In this document: positions 12,040 through 24,645 of the stretch, piece after piece
How the letters are laid out: each line of letters starts with the position of its first letter
Numbering within the stretch: position 1 is the first letter of the stretch
Assembly (NCBI GenBank): GCA_013076295.1
Contig: RQOL01000948.1
Coordinates: 1 to 64,000 of the forward strand
Direction of reading: 5' to 3'
Length of the DNA: 64,000 bases
Source: Sanderia malayensis
Taxonomy: Eukaryota > Cnidaria > Scyphozoa > Semaeostomeae > Pelagiidae
The notes under the pieces: generated by a model
Seen by the model: only the letters and a program-made list of their open reading frames with translations
What the model was told of the DNA's origin: nothing
Database searches by the model: none
Position numbers and translations under genes: made by a program

Positions 12040-12500
12040 GTTGAGATATAGTTTCTCTAGCTTTTAATATTGCCGGGGTATAGCTCTGAATATTGCTTGA
12101 ATATAGCTCTGAATATTGCTTGGATATAGCTCTGATTATTGCTTGGATATAGCTCTGATTATTGCTTGGGTTAGCTCGCTGCGCTCGCCTGTCTATCTAT
12201 TATCAAGAAACATTGACTGATAGGGCGCATTTCGTGCGCTGCATTCGCTTCGCTCATGCCCCTTTCAACCCCACTTACAATGGGTTAGCTCGCTGCGTCC
12301 GCCTGTCCATCTATTATCAAGAAACATTGACGGGTAGGGCGCACTTCGTGCGCTGCCTCTTTCAACCCCACGTACAATAGGTTAGCTCGCTGCGTCCGCC
12401 TGTCCATCTATTATCAAGAAACATTGACGGGTAGGGCGCACTTCGTGCGCTGCATTCGCTTCGCTCATGCTTCTTTATCATTCTTCGCTCATAAACTTGG
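12040..12500. repeat. Nested tandem repeats (TATAGCTCTGAATATTGCTT and 95-116-bp units)
   Basis: Five copies of a 27-29-bp unit around TATAGCTCTGATTATTGCTT precede three copies of a longer unit, at about 12168, 12284 and 12379, that starts GGTTAGCTCGCTGCG and includes GGGCGCACTTCGTGCGCTGC, a short hairpin. Open frames across this block are repeat artefacts. Confidence 0.85.
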
Positions 12501-13525
12501 ATATAGCTCTGATTATTATTGTTGTTGAGATACAACTTTGAATAAAAAAGCAATCAAATTTTAACTCATCATTGCTAAAATCGAAATTGATCGTAAATCA
12601 TCTACTTAAATCGACATCAATAAATCATCTATTGGGAAATTAAGTTAGTTGAATAAAATGTAAAAACCAATTTGATAATCATGTACTAGTAAAGTTTAAG
12701 TGTGAAAGTGAGTTTGATTTTGGTTTGATTTCGATCTAGTAATCTGTAATCCGCTGCTATGTTTTAATTGAATTCGTACTGCATGAAAATGTAATCCGTT
12801 TTGCGATCAATGCAATCGCTGCATTGATCGCAAACTTTGCACTTTTGCAAGCTTCTTAAAAATTGGCAGGTTGCAAAGATGAATTTTTATGTGTCATAAT
12901 GTAGGTAGTTTTTGTGGGTATAATTCCGAAATTGTAGGGATCTGTAGGGGGAAGGTAGGGAGAAATCAAATGCGCTAATAGATTTATTAGCGCATGTGAT
13001 TAATACATTTATTAGTTTACTTGAATTATTATGTTCAAAAATGGAAGTGAACAATTATCAGGAATTCGTGTATAACCTGAATTGAAGAAGAAAATCTATT
13101 GGGAGAGTATAAAAATCATGGAGGTTATATGTTCCATTTGTTGAGTTCTCATTCTATGAGTGCTTATTGGATAGCAATAAGCATCTTTTAATAGTTTTAC
13201 TGAGTGTCAACACAGGTTTAATAAAAAATCATGAACATGAGACATTTTTATTCCATGTAAATTCCAAAATTGATAGATTCTGTGGTGTAATGGTTGGAAA
13301 ATGTATGGATATATGTGATCATATGTTATTAAGAACTTCATACCTGAATTAGGACTTCGAAGATACTGTCAGAAGATGTTATGTAACATTTGGTTCCATG
13401 TTCCCTTATGAACATGAGACATTTTCATTTCATGTAAATTCCAAAATTGATTGATTCTGTGGTGTAATGGTTGGAAAATGTATGGATATATGTGATCATA
13501 TGTTATTAAGAACTTCATACCTGAA
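12501..13525. repeat. Gene-free DNA ending in a 178-bp tandem duplication
   Basis: The segment from GAACATGAGACATTTT to TTCATACCTGAATTAG occurs at 13232-13352 and 13410-13530, offset by 178 bp. The second copy runs into the end of the SGNH-like pseudogene. The rest shows no recognised feature. Confidence 0.7.
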
Positions 13526-14358
13526 TTAGCAAGAGCTCAAATTGACACTATCTCTGAATGACCACAGATGCCAGTCATGCTTCTCGAAAGCAGTTCCCAA
13601 TGGCAAAAAGATCCCATTCTTTTCGCGAATTACTTTAGCCATCATGGCATTGAAATTCCAATATGGTTGTCAAATTCATCCAGGCGAGTTGGTAATGCCG
13701 TGACTACCACCTGAGGAAAGCATTACAAGAAGATGAAAATGTAACTCCAATGAAAATACCCTGTTTTCAAAGGTTTGAGCAAACACCTTTACCACGGGAG
13801 AATCAGCAGCAAAAATGTAACACATCGCCATCATAAGAGTGACATACCTTCGCAAATGAAACACTGGCCGACAGCAACATTGAACGGAACTGCTTTTCAG
13901 CTTTTTCCATTAGCATATGACGGGACAAATCATTAGTCCCAACTACAAAGACTACAAAACTGGGCTTGGTCTGTGCAAATGCAGTCCTACATGCTGTCTT
14001 CAATTCGATGACCACATCAATATACCGTCCGCTGGGAGTGCTGTTCACGTACCAGTTGTCTCCAATCTTCACATCACCCTTCACAATTGGTCTTATTTGT
14101 GAATCACTGAATACTGCAACCTACAAGTGAAATAACTTATGTGATATTTTCCTGGCGTTATTTATCAACAGTATAAATCGGTTGATAAAAAACTTGTTTT
14201 TTCCAAATTGAAACCTTTTAAGAGAAAAAAGACAGACTTACGGTTTGCTCAGTGATGACCCCACTCTTCGGCAATTTAAAGGAGTTTTGCTTTCCTGACT
14301 CTCCGAGCTTCCACTTGCTGGCAACACCTCTCCAGCCACTGCCGCACACATCATCTCC
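13526..14358 (-). pseudogene. SGNH/GDSL-hydrolase-like gene, frameshifted
   Basis: Three minus-strand exons join in frame: 14358-14242 (39 codons), 14120-13848 (91 codons) and one starting at 13710. Splice sites are ttttag/, /gtaagt, ttgtag/, /gtatgt, cctcag/. Exon 2 begins VAVFSDSQIRP, compatible with the SGNH block I serine region, and later has FVVFVVGTNDLSRH, the GTND block typical of SGNH esterases. Exon 3 starts VVVTALPTRLDEFDN, then meets TGA at 13644-13642. A different frame resumes with NAMMAKVIREKNG and runs to HDWHLWS and TAA at 13528-13526, the expected end of the domain. A small frameshift near 13660 therefore breaks it. Such hydrolase domains also occur in transposons; upstream exons may exist beyond 14360. 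Confidence 0.6.
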
Positions 14359-14591
14359 CTAAAAGAGCCATTTTTTGTTTCCCGAGCCATGCATCTCAAT
14401 GAGATGGGCTCCCTTTCCTTATAAGATACTATATAGTAGATAGTTGTCATTGTCAATAAGATGTTCACAGAGTGGGCATAGATATACTTAAAGAATTCCA
14501 CTAAACCCAACGGAAATATAACAGGTATAGATAACGGATAACGGATCATTTTGGCGTTGCTGCTATAATATTACTCTATTTATTGTAGCTA

Positions 14592-15325
14592 TTTGTTTGA
14601 GGTTGTTTATACATTAAGTATAAACATATTGAAGATATTAGGCCAGTAAGGTATTATGCATGTCTAAAAAAAATTCTTGCCGATTTTAGCATCAGAATCG
14701 TTAGGCCGTTCATTTCAATTGGTCATAATTGCTCCTACCTTTCTTGTTACCTTGTGTATTTTTCACTCATGTGCCAAATAGGGGGTTGTTAATGTGATGT
14801 GCAAAATAGGGGGAAGCTATTCAATTCAACTGACTTGCATTGCAAGTCAAGGCACTTCAACACAAGTTGCCAGATCCATACTGCACATCAATCTTTGTTC
14901 AAGGCGTATAATTGCGAGTAGAAGCTCAATCGCTGTTTGAGTTGTTGTTGCTATATACTTCAACTTTGCTAAATAATTGTATCGCTGTTTGGTTTGCCAT
15001 TTATATCTTTACTGCTGTTTTGTTACTGTTTTCAGCTGGCAATAAAGTTACTTGCTTGCAAACTGTTTCTTTCTATGTGTTTGGTGTATGTTTTCTTGCT
15101 TTACTCATACTAGGTAGCAGTATAGACAACTTTTGCACATGATATTAACAACCCCCTATTGGGCACATGAGTGAAAAATACACAAAGTAAAAAGAAAGGT
15201 GGGAGCAATTATGACCAAATGAACGGCCTTAACGATTCTGATGCTAAAATCAGCAAGAATTTTTTATATTGGCCTAATATCTTCAATATGTTTATACTTA
15301 ATGTATAAACAACCTCAAAAAAATA
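14592..15325. mobile_element. Foldback element with about 185-bp inverted arms
   Basis: The arm at 14592-14782 (GGTTGTTTATACATTAAGTA onward) reappears inverted at 15143-15321. The 350-bp loop has repeats of CAAATAGGGGGTTG-like sequence and a short palindrome, GACTTGCATTGCAAGTC. It encodes no convincing protein; the open frame at 14912-15142 is hydrophobic but lies wholly within the loop. Confidence 0.75.
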
Positions 15326-15903
15326 TCCCCCTATTTTGCACATTTCCCTATTTGGCACATCCCCCTATTTGGCACGTCACGTTACCAACCCTGCTCGAAA
15401 GTGAACTGGCCTAAGCTAAGCAAAGTGATCAATCTGATTTAGCAATAAGCTGAGCAGTTGAAATAACAATGAAGCTAATTTACTTTTGTTTGAGATCAAT
15501 GGTAATGTGTTTGTAGGTTTTGCAATATCCTTCCACCTGTAAATTGTCCTGTTTAAACAATTTCTCTTTGGCGATGTAAGGTAAGGTAGGTCTACGAAAC
15601 AGATATTTCAAAAAGCGCCGACAGGCTAGGTTCTTCTGTGAAAGGTTATATAATGGCCTCGTTTCAATGAAGCGAAACCTGCTGCTATTGGATAATTAAA
15701 AATGCAGAAATGCATCTCATTAAAATCTTTGTAGAATAACAAACAACGTGGGTATTATTGTACGAAGATATATATATTAGACATATATATTCTAAAGGTA
15801 TACAGCACTGTGCATGCAAGAAATGCGCAGTTGTCAGTTATTTTTACATTTATGTGTGTACATAAACAAATTAATGAATAAAAAAACAGTCACTTTGAAG
15901 TTT

Positions 15904-15937
15904 GAAACAACGTTTCGGGCTTGACCCGTTATCAAGT
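15904..15937 (-). ncRNA. Degenerate hammerhead-ribozyme-like motif
   Basis: On the minus strand the sequence reads CTTGATAA, CGGGTCAAGCCCG, then AAACGTTG. This has the order of a hammerhead core: a CUGAUGA-like box, a 4-bp stem II with a loop, a GAAA-like box and the CGTTG strand. Such motifs lie in the terminal repeats of Penelope-like elements and retrozymes. Two core bases differ from consensus (UUGAUAA for CUGAUGA), so it is probably inactive. No Penelope coding sequence was found next to it. Confidence 0.35.
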
Positions 15938-16208
15938 ATTGCATATATACAGTCGCACACGCAACCTGGATATTTATAATGTGTGTACATAGTAGGGAAA
16001 AAATCAGATTGCTGGTTACATCAGTTAAAAGCCCGAACACCACGTCAAGGGGTAACCTTTCTTCGAGATTTCCTTGTTCATGAAAAGTGCAAGTTCAATT
16101 TGGATTATGTAAGAGTAATCTTTAAAGGGTGGGATTTATCTGCGAGGTTAAGTATTTCATCTTGTAATGGAAGGTGACAAACTCATAATTTCTTAAAAGC
16201 AACTATTG

Positions 16209-18290
16209 TTAACGGAGAACTTGCAGTTTTGATGCCAGCAAATGAAGTATAGCCCTGGACATGGCAACATATAATTGACTATGTGTGAAAACAGGCAGTG
16301 GCAAATACAGACCAACATACCTGAGAAATTGTCCTAGTGCCTTATTGATTGTTAAGCAGTATGCAAGTCTTACTGGAAATTGTCGTCGTTTCATTGTGAA
16401 CGGCATCTCCGTGTCCTGAGTGGAGACTGTGATCTTGGCAATCATGACCCGTTGTCCCCTGTGCTCCTTTGTAATGATCTCTACTGTGATCATGTGACGT
16501 CAGAGATGCCGAACTATGAATCTTGTTCGGTTGCAAAGGCCTTTCTTTGGATTGAGATTCCGCAGAAGGATGATCGTTGCACCAACCTAATGCAATGAAT
16601 ATTATTGTGATTAATGACGCCTTTTCTTGCTGCACTACACACGACTTGCACATATTAATAATAATGTAATATGAATAGGATGAAAGATTGTACTATTCCT
16701 ACGTTGAGTTTAAGTCAGTGTAACGGCATTCCATTGGGAGTGAGTTGGTTGAGAAATTCAATTGGATAGACCTCTTCCTCATCTGGATGGTCTGTGATAA
16801 CACTGTCTGTGCTGTAATAAGTTCTTTCGGCTGTCTCAAGTCTGTCCACAATTATGTCGTTGACTTGATGTGATGATAAGTCATTCTTTCGAGTCAGACA
16901 ACAGCGCTCAGGCATTGTTACAGGATGCATCATTAGGTATGAATCTGGTGTGTTTGGCCTGGGAAAAATGAAGTTCAGCATGTCTTCTTTAGATGAAGTG
17001 CATATCTCTTGTGGCAGAATAACATTGTCCAGTGCATCGTGTGCTTCTTGCTTATTGCCAAGTCTGAGGAGCCATTCTGAGAATTCACGGTATGAATCAT
17101 CTTGAACGGCTCTCATGTTGGTGTGTAAACAATGCTGCTGAAACTTTGTCCATAGATCAATGATCTGGTGTGATTTTAGAGTCTCTGCTACAATTCTTCC
17201 CCTTCCTGCTTTCGTGACGACAAGTAGAACTTATCTGAAGTCACCGCCAAGTAGCATGAACTTGCCACCAAATGGTCTGTCGACATGTGTAATGTCTCGA
17301 AGCAGTCGGTCGACTGCTTGTAATGCAAGTGCGGGAATCATGGAAGCTTCATCCCATATAAAGAGAGTAGTTTCGCGCAATACCTGTGCTCTCCTGCTCT
17401 GTCTCTTGACATTACACGTTGATTCAGCTTGAAGTCGTATAGGAATTTGAAAGGTAGAATGTGAAGTTCTACCAATTATGAGCAGTGTTGCAGCAATTCC
17501 TGACCACGCCATGCACTGAACTTTATGTCCATTGGCTTGCAGATTGTGAACCAACGTGTTGTAAAGGAAAGGTTTCCCGGTTCCAGCCAGTCCGTCAACA
17601 AAGTAACAGTTCTGTTTGGATTGCGCGTTGATAGCATCAGTGATTCCCGTGTATATGGCTTGCTGTTCAGGGTTCAATGCGGCCAGCATTCGTTCTCCTT
17701 CCTCTCTGGCATTGGCCACATCGATGTGATCTTCCTCAGTAATAATAAGTGAAATATATTGCAATAAAATTGGAGAGAAAGCCACCAGAATGAATGTCCA
17801 AAAATACGTAAATGCCCTTGTGTGCACGATCTTAGGATACATTATTATATTCTTACTAATACAGTGCATATTTTAAAATAACACATACACAGAGCGAATA
17901 ACACATAGTACCTTGTTCAGGAATGACATAGTCGGCTGCAAGTTGAGGAAAGTGAGCATAATTAGGGATCGTTTGACCATGTACTTTCAAATTTTCGTCA
18001 ATGTCATGGAGACATTGATACGTGTGTCGGTCTTCAAAAGCTATGGTCATATCTGGATGATTGACTTGATCACGTCGTACAAAGTCTTCATTCAATGCTT
18101 CTTTGAACCTGTTGAAGAGTGCTGCGATATCTGAAGGTGTCTGAAAAAGGAGTAATGTTGCAAACAACTGTCTGAGTTGTAATGGCATGTTGAAATTGAC
18201 TGCCTCCTCCAAACAGCGTATGATATCAACATCATCTTCCAACAGACCTAGAGCTAAAGCTGCGTCTTTGAAGGAATTGCATAGGTTTCC
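16209..18290 (-). pseudogene. Helitron PIF1-like helicase, decayed
   Basis: The frame from about 18290 reads NSFKDAALALGLLEDDVD and continues to 17856 with the region before the helicase. The next block (about 17735-17231) holds motif I GLAGTGKPFLYN, with P in place of the usual T, motif Ia MAWSGIAATLL, and Walker B FIWDEASM. A TAA at 17233-17231 interrupts the same frame, apparently CAA to TAA in DFRQVL; beyond it the frame continues through TNMR to NGMPLH and stops at 16715. After a frameshift, 16493-16209 encodes the C-terminal motifs RRQFPVRLAYCLTINKALGQ and QLYVAMSRA. PIF1 helicases unwind 5'-3'; in Helitrons the domain drives rolling-circle replication. Confidence 0.8.
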
Positions 18291-19653
18291 TTCTACTGTC
18301 TAAGCGTTGTGCTCTGGTTGTGTTAATAATCATCTTGAACGTGGCAACTGGCTGATCATTGGCAATAGTTTGCTGCCTTTGCTCTTCCAGTACTTCTCCC
18401 ATTGTTTTAAAATGTTCAGCAAATCGATTTACTGCCATCAATTCGTATTGCAGCAGTGCTATTATGTCTAAGTCTAAGCGTTGTGCTCTGGTTGTGTTAA
18501 TAATCATCTTGAACGTGGCAACTGGCTGATCATTGGCAATAGGTTGCTGCCTTTGCTCTTCCAGTACTTCTCCCATTGTTTTAAAATGTTGAGCAAATCA
18601 ATTTACTGCCATGAATTCGTTTTGCAGCAATGCTACCATGTCTGAGTCTAAGCGTTGTGCTCTGGTTGTGTTAATAATCATCTTGAACGTGGCAACTGGC
18701 TGATCATTGGTAATAGCTTGCTGCCTTTGCTCTTCCAGTACTTCTCCTGCCATTGTTTTAAAATGTTGAGCAAATCGATTTACTGCCATTAATTCGTTTT
18801 GCAGCAGTGCTACCATATCTAAGTCTAAGCGTTGTGCTCTGGTTGTGTTAATAATCATCTTGAGCGTGGCAACTGGCTGATCATTGGCAATAGCTTGCTG
18901 CCTTTGCTCTTCCAGTACTTCTCCCATTGTTTTCAAATGTTGAGCAAAGTGATTTACTGCCATCAATTCGTTTTGCAGCAGTGCTACCATGTCTAAGTCT
19001 AAGCGTTGTGCTCTGGTTGTGTTAATAATCATCTTGAACGTGGCAACTGGCTGATCATTGGCAATAGCTTGCTGCTTTTGCTCTTCCAGTACTTCTCTAA
19101 TTGTTTTAAAATGCTAAGCAAATCGATTTACTGCCATCAATTCGCTTTGCAGCAGTGCTACCATGTCTAAGTCTAAGCGTTGTGGTCTGGCTGTGTTAAT
19201 AATCATCTTGAACGTGGCAGCTGGCTGATCATTGGCAATAGCTTGCTGCCTTTGCTCTTCCAGTACTTCTCCCATTGTTTTAAAATGTTGAGCAAATCGA
19301 TTTACTGCCATCAATTCGTTTTGCAGCAGTGCTATCATGTCTAAGTCTAAGCGTTGTGCTCTGGCTGTGTTAATAATCATCTTGAACGTGGCAGCTGGCT
19401 GATCATTGGCAATAGCTTGCTGCCTTTTCTCTTACAGTACTTCTCTAATTGTTTTAAAATGCTCAGCAAATCAATTTACTGCCATCAATTCGTTTTGCAG
19501 CAGTGCTACCATGTCTAAGTCTAAGCGTTGTGCTCTGGCTGTGTTAATAATCATCTTAAACGTGGCAACTGGCTGATCATTGGCAATAGCTTGCTGCCTT
19601 TGCTCTTCCAGTACTTCTCCTGCCATTGTTTTCAAATGTTGAGCAAATCGATT
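18290..19653 (-). repeat. Eight tandem copies of a 58-residue Helitron module
   Basis: A unit of 172-179 bp recurs at about 18302, 18475, 18647, 18822, 19000, 19172, 19345 and 19520. Each encodes on the minus strand a module like LDLDMVALLQNELMAVNRFA, then FKTMGEVLEEQRQQAIAND, then FKMIINTTRAQR. In ordinary Helitron proteins one such region lies between the N-terminal zinc-finger part and the Rep domain. Several units carry frame-disrupting indels or stops (for example around 18577-18597 and 19081-19113), so the whole array is not translatable. A ninth copy lies beyond the copia insertion at 29339-29405. Confidence 0.88.
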
Positions 19654-19658
19654 CACTG

Positions 19659-19810
19659 TGTTAATATAAGGTTGTTGTTGTTGTTGCGTAAGGAAAGCAG
19701 ACTGTAGGCCTACGCATAATATGGTAGCTAGCATAATAAGTGTATCAACGTACACAGCAAGGAACTGAACTCAATTGGTATTTACGTATATATACTGTAA
19801 GCAACTCACA
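19659..19810 (+). repeat. 5' LTR, 152 bp
   Basis: Begins TGTTAATATAAGG and ends GTAAGCAACTCACA, with TG...CA ends. It contains (GTT)n. It matches the reassembled 3' LTR at all but one position by eye (G versus A in GCGTAAGGAAAG). A 152-bp LTR is short even for copia elements. Confidence 0.92.
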
Positions 19811-20038
19811 ATGGTAGCATGTGTTCAGTGAGTGACACCTCTGACGAGCCTGGTATTTAAGCAATTATTGGGAACAGACTCTGCTGTCGATTTGGTTTGT
19901 TTGGCGAACCTACCACTCAATCAACGGAGAAAGTGGCACAGTTGGGACTGCGCGGAGCACACTGGGGAGTATACACACCTCAATTTTTTGCGTTAGTTGT
20001 TGCATGCATTGTTTTATTTGAGTTAAAGACCTAATTGC

Positions 20039-23000
20039 GTGATGTCGTCGTTGAGACAACCGCCTACATTTGATCCAAGTAGGGGTGACTGTTATGCAGA
20101 TTGGAAGTCTGATGTGGAAATTTGGGGAGTCTACACAAAAGATGAGGAGAGTAGACGAGGTCCTGCAGTGTATTTGAGTCTTGTTGGAGATGCCAGGGAG
20201 GCTGTTAGGTCTCTCAAAGTAGCTGATTTGGCACAAGATGATGGTCTGGACATTTTGTTGGCAGAACTGGATAAAGTATATCTTAAAGAAGAAACCACAA
20301 GAGCATTCTGTGCAGTAAAGGCATTTGTTGAATTTAGAAGAGAAAGCGGAATGAATTTTACCAAGTTTCTAGTAGAATTCAACAACAGATACCGAGAGCT
20401 TAAAAAATACAAGTTGGATCTAAATGATGGTTTGTGTGGATACTTCTTACTGGCATCAGCTAACTTGTCTGCAGATCACGAAAGGCTAGTAAGAGTAACT
20501 GCCAAATTGTCTTTTGAGGATATTAAAGACAAACTACAGAAGGTGTTTGGTGAATTTGGAGATGAGGAAGATAGTGATGCTACTGGTGTCTTGCCTGTCA
20601 AAGATGAAAGTTGCTTGTATACAACATCATTGTATAAAGGAAAAGGCCAACATGGGCTACGTAGAGGATACAGAGGTGGTAGAGGATCATTCCAGGCTGG
20701 AAAAGGAAGAGGAAAAACAGGCAACCAGCCTAAGAAGACAAATCCAGCAGACAAAGACGGAAACATAATGAGATGTCACGAGTGTGAAAGCATCAAACAC
20801 TTTGTTTCTGACTGCCCACATAGACAGGTTGAAAGTGCCAATATGACCGTCCATCTTACCCTGGTGGCAGGGACAGCCAGTGACGGACAAGAACAGCTCC
20901 TATTGAATACTCTGGGAAAGGGTATTTTGGATACTGCCTGTACAAAGTCTGTAGCAGGAGAAGTGTGGATAAAGGAATTTTTGGATACAATGGGAGACAA
21001 AGATAGAAAAGATGCTGAACAGAGTAAAAGAAAAAGTTGGTCACTATTTAAATTTGGTGATGGAAAGGAGAGTAAAAGCAATCACGAGTTGACCATTCCA
21101 ATGTTTGTTGGGGGAAAGATGATCAAGATTGATGTTGATGTCGTGGACAATGATATTCCACTGTTAATTGGTAGACCAACAATGACAGAGCTGGGAATGG
21201 TTGTTGATACAAAGAATCACCAGGTTACTATAAATGGAAAAACACAAGGATTGGAGTTCAATGCAGCAGGACACTATGTTGTTTCAGTGAGTCAATGGAC
21301 CAATCAGAGCTGCAATGTGGTATTAAATCAACAGGGTCTTTTTGGGACCACCAAACACGAGAAAAGGAACAAAGCAGTAAAGCTTCATAGACAGTTTGCG
21401 CATGCTTCGAAGGAGCGTGTGATCCGGTTACTGAAGGATGGGGGATGTGATGACCAGAAGTTCCTGGTTGAAGTGGAGAAGGTATGTGATGAGTGCCAAT
21501 TCTGTCAGAAATACAGAGGTGCCAAACCTAAACCAGTTGTGGGTTTTCCCAAGGCAAGTGAATTCAATGGCTGTGTTTCCATGGACTTGAAGGAAGTGAA
21601 CAAAGGAAAGTTGCTCAATACACAGCGGCTGCAGTGATAGACACCAAGAGAACAGAAGTTGTTGTGGAAAAGAAATTTAAGATTTGGCTCGCTTACTTTG
21701 GAACACCGAAAAAAATGCACAGTGATAATGGAGGGGAATTTTCGAGTCATGTGATGAGAGAGATGCATGAAAAGTTTGATATTGAGACAAGTACTACGCC
21801 TGGAGAAGCACCTTACAGCAATGGAATAATGCGTTGTTGTATGAAACCACTATGAAGACCAAGGAAGATGCTAAATGTAGCCTAGAAACGGCGTTAGCAT
21901 GGGCTGTTTCGGCAAAGAATTCCCTTCAGAATTGTTTCGGATACTCACCAAATCAGTTGGTTCTTTCAAGGAACATAACTTTGCCTTCAGTGACCACAAG
22001 TAAGCTTCCAGCTCTTGATTCCAGGATTAATAGTGATGTGGTTAGGGAGAATCTGAATGCAATGCACAAGGCTAGAGAGAGTTACATCAAAGCAGAATCG
22101 TCAGAGAAGATAATGAGAGCTTTGAGAAAGAATGTGAGAACCTATTCAGAAGTTGAGTATATCCCTGGTGAGAAAGTGTATTACAAACGGAAGTCAAAGA
22201 AAGGATGGTCAGGACCAGGAAAAGTACTAGGAAAGGAAAACAATTTTGTGCTAATAAGACATGGTGGGGCCTTTTACAGATGTCATCCATGCCAGTTGTT
22301 GAAAGAAAATCCTGATGTTCGAGATGGTGAAAAGGCAAACAGATTCGAAAGGCAACAGGACACAGAGGAACAGGGGGCAAAGCAGGTTCAGTGGATTGAA
22401 GATGATTCCGATAGTGATGATGAAGTTGCAGAGGCACCAGATTCAACAGAAGCAGCAGCACCTGATGAAGAGCAAGAGGTTCTTGGAGATCCAGTAGAAG
22501 AGGCAACAGGACAACAAGAAAATATGGAGGTACAAGCTCTTACAGAACAAGTTACAGAGCCTCATGAAAGACGAGAAAATGGGGTTCAAGGGCAAGTAGA
22601 GAAAAGAGCTGAAGGACCGAAAATGACAGATAATGAAAAAAATGGAAGACCAACTGCAGGAATAGATGAGAGCGAGCAAGGGGTTAGTTCACAACAATTT
22701 AAAGAGTCAGACAAAGGAAGCTCTGAGGATACAAAGGGAGGAGCGCAGCTCCAGACGAATAAGAAAAAACCAAGGAACAATACATTGATTCAATATTCCT
22801 TGAACAACAGAAAGATATACAAAGCACGCGTGTTGTCTACACAACCAAAAAGGGTTGGAAAATGGAGAGGTTGGGTAAATGTTCATGTGATTGGGGAGAA
22901 AGAAGCACGTTCAGTAGACTGGAGTCGTGTTCAATGGTGGAGAGAACTAGAAAGTGAAACGAATCAAGTGTTGATACTGTCAGGAGTGGCAGAGAATAAT

Positions 23001-24364
23001 CAAGAGGTGATCGCAGCAAAAGAGAAAGAGTATAACAATCTTGTGGAAAATGATGTATTTGAATGGGTTGAAGATACAGGGGAAAAAGCCATTTCAACAA
23101 AATGGGTAATCACGGAAAAGTGCAATCCAGATGGAACCAAAAGAACAAAAGCACGACTTGTAGCGAGAGGCTTTGAGGAACAGTTGATTGACAAGCGATT
23201 TGATAGCCCCACTGCAAGCAGACAGTCACTTAGGCTGATATTCATGGCAGCATCCGCAATGGAATGGGAACTTCATTCATTGGATATAGCATCCGCTTTT
23301 CTACAAGGCAAAGAGATCGACAGGAGAGTTTTAGTGAGACCACCAGATGAACTGATGGAGGAGATGGCAAAGTTAGCTTGTATGACCAAGCACTATTCAT
23401 CTGGCATGAACGTTCTCAACTGGTTGGACTAGTGGTGGCTCATGTGGACGACTTCACATTTTGTGGTACGTCCAGCTGGCATGATGATGTTATGACAGAA
23501 GTGATGAAAGAATTCAAGATTAGCAAAAAAGAACAAGGAGCATTTAAATATATTGGACTGAATATTGAACAAACTGACAAAGCCATTTTTGTGGATCAGA
23601 TGGAATATGTGAAAAGTTTGAAAGAGATTGACATAAGTGCAGAAAGGAAAAACATGATCAATGATGCACTTGATGAGACAGAAAAGAAGCAATTGAGATC
23701 ATTGTGTGGACAACTGCTGTGGGTGACTTCACAAACACGACCTGATGTGTCATTCCAAGGATGCATGCTGAGCAATTATGGAAAGAATGCCACAGTTAAG
23801 AGTCTAGTAGAAGCAAATAAAGCAATCAGAGTATTGAAGTCACAGGATATAAAACTAATATTTTCTGGACTTGGACAGCCAGAACAAATCAAGGTTGTCG
23901 CCTATGGAGATGACTCACACAACTCATTGCCGAATGGAGACTCGCAAGGAGGTCACATTGTTTTTTTGAAAGGAGGAAAAAAAGTTGCACCAATATCTTG
24001 AAAGTCCAAGAAGCTCGAAAGAGTAACGAAGTCACCTTTAGCAACAGAGATATCTGCTGTAGCTGACACTGCTGATTATGCTTATCTTGTCGCATCTATG
24101 TTGCAAGAGATCTTCTGCTTAGAGAAATCACCAATTGTTGAGCTAATGACTGACAGCAAATCCTTGAAAGACAATTTGGAAAGCACAAAGGTGGTTGAGG
24201 ATCCAAGACAGCGTGTTGATGTGGCAAGACTAAAACAGATGGTGAAACGTGGAGAGATCCAAGTGAAATGGGTCTCAAGCGCAATGCAGCTGGCTGATAG
24301 CCTGACAAAAAGAGGTGCATCAACTGATCAACTCCTGAGGGTGTTGGTTGGTGGAATGATCTAA
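20039..24364 (+). pseudogene. Copia gag-pol, with frame breaks and internal deletions
   Basis: The first frame (20039-21637, 532 residues) holds gag, a CCHC-type knuckle from residue 246 (RCHECESIKHFVSDCPHR), a protease motif ILDTACT near residue 296, where D-T-A replaces the usual D-S/T-G, and the integrase HHCC zinc motif. Integrase is cut after MDLKEV; part of the catalytic core, including its first aspartate region, is missing, and it resumes at 21634 with HSDNGGEF. A frame shift near 21834 leads to the second 532-residue frame with an acidic linker and RT start (VARGFEEQ, LDIASAFLQG). RT is deleted again near 23370 and resumes with VVAHVDDFTF. RNase H has TGA at 23999 where the family has tryptophan. 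The gag-pol copy cannot supply enzymes. Confidence 0.85.
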
Positions 24365-24645
24365 AGCACAAGTTTGTTGTAAATAGAGGGACATGTACGT
24401 ATCCCACAAAAGACACTGGAATCGATCAACAGCTTTATTAAAAATGTTGTTGGACTCAATTTAAAGTTAATGCTGCTGTTTTGTTAAAGTTAGACATTGG
24501 TTATTTTCATTCTGTTCTGTTGGCAATTGGACAATGGCCATTTTGTAAATAGTAGATGGAACTCAGTATCCTGTTTCAACAATGTTGTTTTGGTGACATA
24601 TTGCAAGATGAACAATTGACGGAACACTTTATGTCTGGGGGCCAA

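Noticed and set aside
12162..12380. 72-residue open frame with repeated LARCxRLSIYYQETLT peptide
   Set aside because: It is produced by the tandem DNA repeat; other frames of the repeat are equally open and no start or splice support exists.
15834..16043. 69-residue hydrophobic minus-strand frame
   Set aside because: No family, no splice or promoter support; overlaps the hammerhead-like repeat.
18290..19653. CRISPR-like array
   Set aside because: Units are directly adjacent 172-179-bp coding repeats without unique spacers, and the DNA is eukaryotic.
18232..19755. Separate open frames across the tandem array read as individual genes
   Set aside because: They are repeats of one Helitron module interrupted by stops and indels, not distinct genes.
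22087..22506. Minus-strand 139-residue frame opposite copia pol
   Set aside because: Antisense shadow of the glutamate-rich linker of the copia polyprotein.
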